Shown here: piece by piece, positions 32,749 through 42,000 of the stretch
Layout: every line of letters begins with the position of its first letter
How positions within the stretch are numbered: position 1 is the stretch's first letter
Assembly: GCF_900142175.1 (NCBI RefSeq)
Contig: NZ_FQZX01000002.1
Span: forward strand, 353,317-417,316
Length of the DNA: 64,000 nucleotides
Direction of reading: 5' to 3'
From: Maribacter aquivivus
GTDB taxonomy: Bacteria > Bacteroidota > Bacteroidia > Flavobacteriales > Flavobacteriaceae
The notes under the pieces: generated by a model
What the model was told of the DNA's origin: nothing
The model's input: the letters and a program-made list of their open reading frames with translations, nothing else
Database searches by the model: none
Made by a program: the position numbers and the translations under genes

Positions 32749-33702
32749 TTAAGCGCTAGGTGTTACACAACTGTAGCAGGTGTTGATCAGGTTAATAACT
32801 TCTAAAGAGAAATAATCTACAGCAAATGAGGAAATGCTACTTTCTTCATACGGATTGTATTGATCCGGATTTTCTTTTTTGACATCGAATTTTCGGTATA
32901 CCTTAAATACGTAATACTGATCATCTTCAGCAAAGCTTATTTGAGAAGTATCAATTGTTGGGTTTAATTGGTATTTGTGCTTAGGTATTTTCATTTTAAT
33001 AGTAAAAGGGTATGCAGCCCTATACTTATGTTTTGTTTTTCTTTTACCAGAACTACCTCTTTTTTTGATGATACGCTTTCTTGTTCTTTCGCTAAACTGA
33101 AAGAATATTAACGATTCATCATTAAAGAAACAGGACCCTTTACTAATGACCCGCTCATAATTTTTTTCTACGCCAGATATAAACCCTCTAGATTCACTAG
33201 TGTACGATTCATTCTTAATTAGGTTTTCATCTGTAACCGTATCTTTTACATTCGCCTCTAGTGCTATTTTAGAATCTAACTGCAAGTCTTCTTCTATCAA
33301 GGTAAACAAGGCAGAAAAGTAATCGGCAAAAAAATCAAAACCTTCTGTAAAATTCTTTTTAAATTTTCTGTTCGTTCTGTAAGTCGTGATAATTGCAATA
33401 ATTATCCCCGGAAAAACCAGTACCCCTAGCGCACCGGGTATTATACCTAAAGAAGGAGAAATAGACGATAGTGGAATTGTAACAAAAGAACCTACGAATA
33501 TGCCAAGAAAAATGAACCATGTATTTTTTATCCTTTTATTTTTAAATTCTCGGGCTATTTCTCGTTGCATTACACAGGCCCTAAAAAAACGAATCCATTT
33601 TACAGGTGTTTTTTTAGAATTAAAACCACGGTGTAAGTGCGCTCTTTCTATAGGGGCTCCTATATATTGTTCTTTATTTAATACATTGCCTTGTCTATCC
33701 AT
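32749..33702 (-). CDS. Membrane protein of unknown function
   Basis: 317 residues. Two adjacent hydrophobic helices (about 62-80 and 86-106: WFIFLGIFVGSFVTIPL and GALGVLVFPGIIIAIITTY) are followed by a ~210-residue cytoplasmic or periplasmic domain, beta-rich, containing a basic patch RTRKRIIKKRGSSGKRKTKH. No family recognised. It lies two bases after the GT4 gene upstream and 4 bases before the zinc-ribbon gene. The two-helix anchor plus beta domain resembles the membrane partners often coded next to LemA proteins, but this is only context. Confidence 0.7.
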   Translation of the reverse strand: MDRQGNVLNKEQYIGAPIERAHLHRGFNSKKTPVKWIRFFRACVMQREIAREFKNKRIKNTWFIFLGIFVGSFVTIPLSSISPSLGIIPGALGVLVFPGIIIAIITTYRTNRKFKKNFTEGFDFFADYFSALFTLIEEDLQLDSKIALEANVKDTVTDENLIKNESYTSESRGFISGVEKNYERVISKGSCFFNDESLIFFQFSERTRKRIIKKRGSSGKRKTKHKYRAAYPFTIKMKIPKHKYQLNPTIDTSQISFAEDDQYYVFKVYRKFDVKKENPDQYNPYEESSISSFAVDYFSLEVINLINTCYSCVTPSA

Positions 33703-33703
33703 A

Positions 33704-34855
33704 TTAGAGCGTTAAATCTTGATATATTTTTTTCAATTTATCTTTTTGAGCATCCCACAGAAAATTACTTTTTACCTTTTCAAAAGCATTCGAAATATAA
33801 GTTTCCTTTCGTTCTGGTTCATCTAATACAAACCGAATACATCTTGCCAAGTCTTGTTCTCTATCCGGTTCAAATAGCAAAGCTTCTTGTGCTGTAACCA
33901 ACTCGGTCACCACTGGTAATTCAGATGCGATGACCATAGTCTCACAAGCCATACTCTCTAATATCTTAAGCGGACAACAACCTTGTGTAATGTTTCTATC
34001 ACACGCTTTTAATGGCGCAATAGAGGCTTCTGCGTAATGTATGTAGTTGTACAACTCTTTTTTAGGCAATCTAGATTTTAGAATAACACGGTTTTCTAGC
34101 CCTAATTTCTCTATCAGTTTTCTATAAGGCTTAAAGGCTTTCTCCTTTACAGCCAAACAAATAACCAGTTTTAGATCTTCAAAATCTTCTAAGTACGTCA
34201 TTGCTTTAAGCAACACATCTACACCTTGCCAAGGTTGTATGGCTCCAAAATAGATAATGTACTGTGCAGGTGCATCAACCGGTCTTTCGTAAGATGCTGG
34301 TATATGTGCCCCGTTAGGTATCACTTTTATCTTTGCTGCATCAATAGCATAATTAGTTTCTAAATATGCCTTGGTAACTTCGGAAGGAGTAATAATCACG
34401 GTCGCTTTTTGCAAACATTGCGACTCAATTTCTTTTAGTTTCTCTAGAAAAGTGGGTGTTAAATTGGGGTATCTATAAGGTAGCTCTATGGATGTTAGGG
34501 CGTTTACCTCAAAGATTGTTTTTATACTAGGCTCGGCAGTTAATCCCATGCCGCTCCAAACATCTCTAAAATGACCTATCTGAATAGATTCTTTATTTTT
34601 TTGGATATCAACAAATAGTTGCTGAGAGAAAAGAGAGGCTTTTTCTAAATAATTCATCTCCTCTTCGTTGTAATAACGCTTTATAACAATATTACCTTCC
34701 GTTTGTACGGCAGGGTAGGTGCTATTACCTCGTAAGCAGAATAATTGTAATTCATCGCATTGCTGCGATGATACGTTGATCATCTCTTTAATATGTGTAG
34801 AAGCACCTTTTGCGCTTGGGAACACATCATATGTAGCGTAAACATTTCTTTTCAT
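33704..34855 (-). CDS. Glycosyltransferase family 4 protein
   Basis: 383 residues. AKGASTHIKEMINVSSQQCD at the N-terminus and IIYFGAIQPWQGVDVLLKAM (about residue 200) are GT4 features; APLKACDRNITQGCCPLKIL and ESMACETMVIASELPVVTEL make up the C-terminal E-x7-E region, where a Gly/Pro loop is replaced by NITQGCCP. Likely adds a sugar in a surface glycan or glycolipid. Second gene of the operon, five bases after lemA. Confidence 0.9.
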   Translation of the reverse strand: MKRNVYATYDVFPSAKGASTHIKEMINVSSQQCDELQLFCLRGNSTYPAVQTEGNIVIKRYYNEEEMNYLEKASLFSQQLFVDIQKNKESIQIGHFRDVWSGMGLTAEPSIKTIFEVNALTSIELPYRYPNLTPTFLEKLKEIESQCLQKATVIITPSEVTKAYLETNYAIDAAKIKVIPNGAHIPASYERPVDAPAQYIIYFGAIQPWQGVDVLLKAMTYLEDFEDLKLVICLAVKEKAFKPYRKLIEKLGLENRVILKSRLPKKELYNYIHYAEASIAPLKACDRNITQGCCPLKILESMACETMVIASELPVVTELVTAQEALLFEPDREQDLARCIRFVLDEPERKETYISNAFEKVKSNFLWDAQKDKLKKIYQDLTL

Positions 34856-34860
34856 CGAAA

Positions 34861-35415
34861 CTAGAAAGAAAATTTAACCGGTTCTTTCTCTTTCGAATTT
34901 TCAATTTCAAAAAACTCACCTTTATTGAAATTGAACATGTTAGCAAAAATATTAGAAGGAAAGCTTTCAATAGCGATATTGTTTTCTTTTACCGTAGCGT
35001 TGTAATACCTACGTGTCATTTCAATATCATCTTCTAATGAAGACAGCTCATTTTGCAACTCACTAAAATTTCTATTCGCTTTTAAATCAGGATAATTCTC
35101 TGCAACGGCAAAAAGGTTCACCATAGAGTTTTTCAAAGCACTTTCTGCTTTTCCCTGTTCATCAACAGATGAAGCGTTTTGTGCTAGATTTCTTGCTTTG
35201 GTAATATTTTCAAAAGTTTCCTTTTCATGCGTCGCATAGCCTTTAACGGTTTCAACCAAACCAGGAATCAAATCATATCGCTTTTTCAAGAACACATCAA
35301 TACTGCTCCAGCCTTCTGCCATTTCTGTTTTCTTTCTAACCAAGCCGTTGTACACTGAAATAGCATAGAAAAATAGGATAAGAACAATAGCAATTAATAC
35401 AATTGATATAAGCAT
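34861..35415 (-). CDS. lemA: LemA family membrane-anchored protein
   Basis: 184 residues. One N-terminal membrane helix (ISIVLIAIVLILFFYAISVY) followed by the coiled-coil body with NGLVRKKTEMAEGWSSIDVF, KKRYDLIPGLVETVKGYA and RRYYNATVKENN, all LemA hallmarks. LemA proteins are membrane-anchored helical bundles of poorly known role. It is the first gene of the seven-gene operon with two GT4 enzymes, a two-helix membrane protein, a zinc-ribbon protein, a lipoprotein and a GT28-like enzyme. The divergent esterase gene starts 212 bases away. Confidence 0.92.
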   Translation of the reverse strand: MLISIVLIAIVLILFFYAISVYNGLVRKKTEMAEGWSSIDVFLKKRYDLIPGLVETVKGYATHEKETFENITKARNLAQNASSVDEQGKAESALKNSMVNLFAVAENYPDLKANRNFSELQNELSSLEDDIEMTRRYYNATVKENNIAIESFPSNIFANMFNFNKGEFFEIENSKEKEPVKFSF

Positions 35416-35627
35416 AAGGATAGTTTTATGCTAAAATAACAGAATTAGTCGAGTTATATTATAATTATTGGAATCATCTTCCTACAAATTCAGGCTATTC
35501 GATGAAGGGCTTTATTAAAAAAAGTATCGCATAGTTTTTAAATGCAATCCAAAAAAATTTATTCTCTCTTTTTGTAAGCAAATGCAGTAAATGCGGACTC
35601 ATGAACATATAACTAACAACGCCATTT

Positions 35628-36350
35628 ATGAAAACCATTCTCTTCTTTGTCTTAAGCTTAAGTTGCTTAGGTTTGTTTGCACAAAAAACGTTAGACTTTC
35701 CTTCTAAAGATGGTTTGCAGATTACCGCAGATTATTATGAAGCCAAAGGGAGCGAAACCTTTATACTTCTTTTTCATCAAGCAGGGTGGAGCCGTGGAGA
35801 ATATAAAGAAATAGCACCCAAATTAAATGCCTTAGGCTATAGCTGCCTTGCCATAGACCAACGTTCTGGTGGAGCAGTGAATTCCGTTACCAACCAGACC
35901 AACCAAAGAGCGGTAGCCGCAGGGAAGGAAACCAAGTACCTAGATGCTTTTCAAGATATTGAAGCTACCGTAGCTTATGTAAAAAAGACATATACTCCAA
36001 AGAAAGTAATTATCTGGGGTAGTTCTTACTCTTCTTCTTTAGTACTTAAATATGCCGGTGACCATCCTGACAATATTGATGCTGCCATGGCTTTTTCTCC
36101 CGGAGAATATTTTGGTAAGGACGATTTTATAAAAAATAGTGCCGCAAATATTAAAGTACCCACGTTTATTACTTCTGCACAAAACGAGCAAGATAATTGG
36201 GCAGCTATAAACGAAGCGATACCTACTACAACAAAAGTATCATATGTGCCAGCTACCAAAGGAAATCATGGTTCACGGGCATTATGGGAAAAGTTTGATG
36301 ATAATGATGGTTATTGGAGCGCCGTAAAAGACTTTTTAAAGAATATATAG
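35628..36350 (+). CDS. Secreted alpha/beta hydrolase (dienelactone hydrolase-like)
   Basis: 240 residues with a signal peptide (cleavage about residue 18, LGLFAQ). FILLFHQAGWSRGEYKEIAP gives the oxyanion region, VIIWGSSYSSSLVLKYAG the nucleophile elbow (G-S-S-Y-S, Ser at about residue 143), and KGNHGSRALWE the catalytic His. The Asp lies near ITSAQNEQDN. A periplasmic esterase or hydrolase. A TraB/TIKI-like lipoprotein follows 18 bases downstream in the same direction, so the two are co-transcribed. Substrate unknown. Confidence 0.85.
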   Translation: MKTILFFVLSLSCLGLFAQKTLDFPSKDGLQITADYYEAKGSETFILLFHQAGWSRGEYKEIAPKLNALGYSCLAIDQRSGGAVNSVTNQTNQRAVAAGKETKYLDAFQDIEATVAYVKKTYTPKKVIIWGSSYSSSLVLKYAGDHPDNIDAAMAFSPGEYFGKDDFIKNSAANIKVPTFITSAQNEQDNWAAINEAIPTTTKVSYVPATKGNHGSRALWEKFDDNDGYWSAVKDFLKNI

Positions 36351-36368
36351 ATATATCATCAACCCATT

Positions 36369-37166
36369 ATGAAACAGCTAGCGATCCATTTTTCCATACT
36401 ATGTGTATTACTATTATCCATAACGGGCTGCAACCAAATGGACGAAAAAAAACACGCCGATAAAAGAGTAAAAAATGAAGTTCTAGTCTTAGGAACTATT
36501 CACGGCGGGCATCTAACGGATAACGTTTATACTACCGACTATCTAAAAAAATTGATCAAGAGTATTAATCCAGATTACATATTAACCGAGATTCCTCCAA
36601 ATCGTTTTAAAACTGCCTATGACGGCTTTAAAAGAGACGATAGTATTTCAGAACCGCGTACCATGCGTTTTCCTGAATATGTAGCTGTTGTTTTTCCATT
36701 ATCCAAAACCATGGATTTTGAAATTATACCTACCGCTGGTTGGACCAAGACCATGGCAGACGAACGAGGAGAGAAACTAAGGGCAATACAGAAAGACACT
36801 TCTAGAACAACAGATTGGACCGCATACATTTCAGCAAATAAGCGTACAGATTCTTTATACAAAGCAAGTGGCAGGGTTAATGACCCTTATTTCATACATA
36901 CCAATGCCTATGACAGCATTCAAGATATTGGATTACAAAAATACAATGAGCTATTTAATGAAGAACTAGGTCTTGGTGGTTGGGAAAATATAAATATTGC
37001 ACATTATTGGAATATTGAAAAGGCTCTTGAAAAACACCGCTATCAAGGTAAACGTATTCTAATTACTTATGGCGCCGGACACAAAGGCTGGTTTTTAAGA
37101 GAACTACGCAAGCGCGATGATATTGAGCTCTTAGAAATGCATCCATTTTTAGATGCTATTCAATAA
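36369..37166 (+). CDS. TraB/TIKI-like (DUF5694-type) lipoprotein
   Basis: 265 residues. Lipobox LSITGC with acylated Cys21. LVLGTIHGGHLTDN (G-T-x-H-x-x-H) near residue 40 and YILTEIPPNRF are the metal-binding motifs of the TraB/TIKI metalloprotease-like fold, and ITYGAGHKGWFLRELRKRDD is the conserved C-terminal His segment. It could be a periplasmic metal-dependent hydrolase. Co-transcribed with the esterase upstream. Followed by the decayed CHAT-like gene fragment. Confidence 0.75.
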   Translation: MKQLAIHFSILCVLLLSITGCNQMDEKKHADKRVKNEVLVLGTIHGGHLTDNVYTTDYLKKLIKSINPDYILTEIPPNRFKTAYDGFKRDDSISEPRTMRFPEYVAVVFPLSKTMDFEIIPTAGWTKTMADERGEKLRAIQKDTSRTTDWTAYISANKRTDSLYKASGRVNDPYFIHTNAYDSIQDIGLQKYNELFNEELGLGGWENINIAHYWNIEKALEKHRYQGKRILITYGAGHKGWFLRELRKRDDIELLEMHPFLDAIQ

Positions 37167-37221
37167 TCACCTTAGGGTTTAGTATCGTTTTGTATTTATA
37201 AAGCGCGACAGTAGGAGGGAA

Positions 37222-37353
37222 GCACTAAACCTTGATAAGGCTTTCTTTAACTTATTTAAAGAAGATGATAATATGTTTAATGTGGTAGAAGAACTACAAC
37301 CAAAGACATTACAATATCTGTAAGTTGCTTGATTTTAGACTGTATTATTAAAC
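37222..37353 (+). pseudogene. Truncated, frameshifted copy of the CHAT-like gene's 3' end
   Basis: About 130 bases closely match 29659-29777, the last ~40 codons of the CHAT-like gene, from the AAxCTTGATAAGG segment through its stop. Two single-base insertions (in the ACTAAACC and ACAACCAAAG stretches) break the frame. It begins immediately after GACAGTAGGAGGGAAGCA, a motif shared with intergenic repeats at 45344 and 53031, so the repeat probably marks the joint. Confidence 0.85.
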
Positions 37354-37369
37354 CGATACCTAAAACAAA

Positions 37370-38668
37370 TCACATACTCTTCAATTTGATTTCAATTACT
37401 TGATTGCCGTTGTAGACAATTTTCAAACCTGCTTGTTGATTCGTTGAATTACCTATATGTTTAATAACAATAGGCATTTCTTCTCCTGTTGAAACCAAAA
37501 TATGTTCAACTTTTGACTCAATTTGATACTGATTTCTAGCATAACCTGTAAGTGCTATAGTACTAATAAAGCAGCCCGTATTACCTCCCGTATTTTTGAG
37601 ATTTATAGTCGTTTCGGTGCCAATTGGTATTTCAACTTCTGACTTAGCACTTAGCTTTGAACCTACAAGTGTTTTCCCTTTTGGGTTGTCCTCGCCATAC
37701 ACCTCCATGTTCCTTTGATTTCCACCGGCTTGTACCGGTGATCCCGCTGCTATATGTATACCATTTCCCGAAAGTATTGCCTGAGTACCATGCCTAGGAT
37801 AGTTCATATTCTCCTTTTTAGACCATAAACCTGATTTAGGATTATAGGCTTCAACAAGTTTATAAGCTGGTCCTGCTTCTTCACCTTCACCGCCCATTAC
37901 AAAAAGCTCCCCGTTATAAACTACAATACCAGGAGCGGCTCTTGGGGTCGGTAAATTTTCATATAATATAGACCAGCGCTTTAAGTCAAAATCATAAGTA
38001 TCAACTATTGCTGGTAACGGGGCAAACACTCCACCTTCGCCACCAGATTGTCTTCCGCCAGCGGCATATAATTTATTTTCGATCACAGCAGCACTAAAAT
38101 GATCCCGTTGTTGAGACGCATTTTCTAAAACAGTCCAGATATTGGCTTTAGGGTCATATTCATCAAACCAGTTGACATAACCGCCATCATGACCAATAGT
38201 ATTACCACCTATGACATAGAACTTATCTTTGTACATAACCAAACCTGCACCGCCTCTTCTTCTGTTTTCAGGAATCTCAGGACCTTGAATCCAATTGTCT
38301 GTAGGTGGGTGATATAACCATACATGTTCTTCAGGAATTTCTCTCGGAAAATTATTGGTCTTAAACGCTGCTACAACCCAAATAAAACCCTCATAAGCTG
38401 TTGCCTGAAAATGATTAAACTCTTTGGGCGCCATTCTACCGGTACTCCACGTGTTTTTCTTATAATCGTATATATCCAATTTCTGAGCAGATTCGCGACC
38501 TCCAAACAATACAAATTTATCACCAATTTGCACAAATGAACATTCGTGTCGCGCCGTATAATCTTCACTTTCATTCTTGTCGATCCATTTATCCGTATGC
38601 TTTTTATTCATTTGGCATAATCCTAAAAAAGGTATTAGAATCAATAAATAGCTCAATAGATTTTTCAT
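37370..38668 (-). CDS. Secreted kelch-repeat protein
   Basis: About 432 residues from the ATG at 38668, which places a clean signal peptide first (MKNLLSYLLILIPFLGLCQ); a longer start at 38704 would put twelve charged residues in front and is less likely. At least five kelch motifs follow (for example GDKFVLFGGRESAQKLDIYD, KDKFYVIGGNTIGHDGG, ENKLYAAGGRQSGGEGGV, NGELFVMGGEGEEAGPAYKL), forming a beta-propeller. The last ~100 residues are a separate beta domain (TETTINLKNTGGNTGCFIST). It is probably an extracellular or periplasmic binding protein. The 347 bases up to the next gene (38669-39015) hold nothing I can support. Confidence 0.85.
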   Translation of the reverse strand: MKNLLSYLLILIPFLGLCQMNKKHTDKWIDKNESEDYTARHECSFVQIGDKFVLFGGRESAQKLDIYDYKKNTWSTGRMAPKEFNHFQATAYEGFIWVVAAFKTNNFPREIPEEHVWLYHPPTDNWIQGPEIPENRRRGGAGLVMYKDKFYVIGGNTIGHDGGYVNWFDEYDPKANIWTVLENASQQRDHFSAAVIENKLYAAGGRQSGGEGGVFAPLPAIVDTYDFDLKRWSILYENLPTPRAAPGIVVYNGELFVMGGEGEEAGPAYKLVEAYNPKSGLWSKKENMNYPRHGTQAILSGNGIHIAAGSPVQAGGNQRNMEVYGEDNPKGKTLVGSKLSAKSEVEIPIGTETTINLKNTGGNTGCFISTIALTGYARNQYQIESKVEHILVSTGEEMPIVIKHIGNSTNQQAGLKIVYNGNQVIEIKLKSM

Positions 38669-39015
38669 ATCTGATATTTTTTTTTGAAGTATTGATATTG
38701 TCATCTGGACTATAATAGTACACTATTTAATTGGTTTGTGAACTTTAACATTACTACCATTTTCTTTTCATAGTTTTTAAACAATCTGCCAATTTAAGCC
38801 TTTTAGGGAAGTTGTGCCATGCGGGTAATTATGCTCAGGTTTACCTGGCAATTGAGTTTAATTTTTTTTTAGAGGTTTTATTGAAAATGATTTAATACAT
38901 CCGCATTGTTTATGTAGCTCAAAATATCTTACTCGCTTTTGCGTTGAACTATAGCAAAATTTGAGCAAATATATTTTTGATACTATTTGTTTTCAAGAAC
39001 ATACAGCAAACAACT

Positions 39016-42000
39016 ATGAAGTTAAAACTAATTTGCATAATTCTACTCCTAGTGGGCGTAGGCAATCTAAATGCCCAATGGAGCAATGAGCAACGACTAA
39101 TAGCCAGCAATAATGCAGAAGGTGATTTCTTTGGAGATGCCGTGGCAGTATCTGGAAATTATGCTGTAATCGGCTCAAAAAGTAATGATGAGAACGGAAC
39201 TGGCAGCGGAGCAGCTTATATTTATGAAAAGGCTATTGACGGTACTTGGAATGAAATGCAAATACTTTCACCTAGTGATGCAGATGAATACCACCGCTTT
39301 GGTGAATCTGTCGCAATAAATGGGAATATTGCCATCATAGGGGCACCTGGTAACCCAGCTGTATACATCTTTGAAAAGTCGGTTGATGGCTCATGGACAG
39401 AATTACAAAAACTAATTGCTAGTGATGCACCCCGTGGTAACACTTTTGGTAACTCCATAGCTATATCGAATAACACAATTGTAGTAGGGGCTTCTAGGGA
39501 TAATGGTTCAACGGGAGCTGCTTATATATTTGAAAAAAGTATTGATGGTACTTGGTCCGAAGTCGTAAAAGTTGTTCCTGAAGATGCTATTTATGGATAT
39601 GGCTTTGGGATCTCGGTATCCGTATCAAATGATAGGGCGATAATAGGCGCATTCTCAGATGATGAAAGAGGTCGAGACAGTGGCTCTGCCTATATTTTTG
39701 AAAAAAATGCAAATACATGGATTCAAACACAAAAACTCTTTGCAAGTAATAGTAGTAGATATAATAGATTTGGCAATTCCGTTGCCATTTCATCAAATGT
39801 TGCAATAGTTGGTGCCGTTAACGATGTTTATATATTTGAAAAAGAAGCAGTTACAGATTGGATTGAAGTCGATAAACTGCATGACTATAGAAATGGTCAA
39901 CTGGGAAATGCAGTAGCTGTTTCGGGTAATGTAGCTATAGTTGGTGCTTTGTTAGATGATGAAGAATCGCCAGAAAGTGGCTCTGCCTATATGTTACGTA
40001 AATCAGCGAACGGTCTGTGGGATAATATTCAAAAAATTAACGCTAGTAATGCTGCTGTGGGCGATAAGTTTGGGGGAGCCGTAGCTATTTCTGGAGATGA
40101 TGCGTTAATAGGTTCGTCTTTTAAAAACATAAACGGTCAGAACAGTGGTGCGGCGTACTTTTATAATTACACCCCGACAACAAATCAAAAACCGCAACAA
40201 ACTGCCTATGGAACTTTAAATGTAGCGGAAAACAGTGATGATTTCCTAAGGGATATAAACGCCACGGACGACACGGATACCGAAGGAAACGGACTGCGCT
40301 ACACCTTTACCACCAAATACGGCTATGGTTTAGATAATGCCTTGTTTAATTTAACGGAAGATACGGGTATATTCTCATTTATAAACAGCCCAGATTTTGA
40401 AAATCCTCTTGACGGTAATAAGGATAATCAATATGAAATTCAGGTAACGGTAACAGATAGTGGCGGATTCTATGCCTATAGAAATTATACCGTGCAGGTA
40501 ACCGATGTTAATGAAACCATTTGGGGTAATGTACAAAGGGTATCGGCAAATGATTATTTATCCGGTAGTTGGTTTGGCAATTCTGTTGCCATTTCAAATG
40601 ATTTTGCTATAATTGGCGCTAATGGCCATGATGATTTTGGCATAGAAAGCGGCGCAGCATATCTATATGAAAAAGATACCAATGGCAATTGGCTTGAGGC
40701 TCAAAAACTAACGGCAAGTGACAGCAATACGTATGATTATTTTGGTAGTGCTGTTGCCATTTCTGGGAATACTGCTGTTGTAGGTGCTATTGGTAATGAT
40801 GATAATGGAGATAGCAGTGGTTCTGCCTATGTTTATGAGAGAAACGCAAATGGCATTTGGTTAGAATCACAAAAATTACTGGTTGATAATGGTGCTACAA
40901 ATAGTAATTTTGGAACCTCGGTCGGTATATCCCAAAATTATATAGTCGTAGGTACACACCATACGGACGCAAATTTAATAGATAAGGCATATGTATTTGA
41001 AAAAGGTGTGGATGGTAATTGGGTTCAGCTCCAAGTATTTACCGCTAGCGATGCAGCCTTAGGTGATGATTTTGGAGGCTCGGTCTCCATATCAGAAGAC
41101 CAAATTGTAATTGGTGCCGCACGTAATGGAAGTAATGGTAATAATAGCGGGGCTGCGTATATTTTTGAAAAAGGTACAGATGGTTATTTTTCGGAAACAC
41201 AAAAAATAGTTCCCAGTGATGCTTCTTTCAGCGATAGATTTGGTTCTTCGGTAGCTATTTCTGCAAATACCATTATAGTAGGTACCCCTGGCAATAATGA
41301 TGACGGAGACGGTAGTGGGTCTGCCTATATATTTGAAAAAAATACAGATGGTAATTGGGAAGAACAAGAAAAACTGACGGCTAGCGATGCAGCTTCAAAT
41401 AACTGGTTTGGTCAATCAGTATCCATTTCCGGTAATAGGGTAGTGGTAGGCTCAGATGAGAATGGAGTAGGTAGGGGTTCCGCTTATTTATTTGAAAAAG
41501 ATACAAATGGAACTTGGTTAGAAATACAAATACTCGACTCTAGACCTAATGCAGGTTATGATAGTTTTGGCGGTTCGGTTTCCATATCTGGGGACGTGGC
41601 CGTAGTAGGCGCACGAAATGACGATGAATACGGCGCTCATACCGGTGCTGCTTATTTTTTTGGTGGCACACTTTCAAATCAAGCTCCAAGATTAGAAGCA
41701 AATACAACTGTAACCATTATCGAAAACATAACAGCTATTGTATTAGATATCAATGCATCACACTATAAAGACACAGAGGGTAATGGTTTAGTCTATAACC
41801 TTTCTACTTTTAACAATGGAGGTATAGACAATGACCTCTTTACACTGGTAGCGGATACTGGTGAGCTTTCTTTCATTGCCCCGCCAGATTATAGTGAACC
41901 TCTGGATAATGATGCAGATAATACGTACAACGTTCAAGTAACGGTAACAGACAATGCAGGTTTAACAGCAACGCAAGAAATTGAAATTAGCGTTACACCG

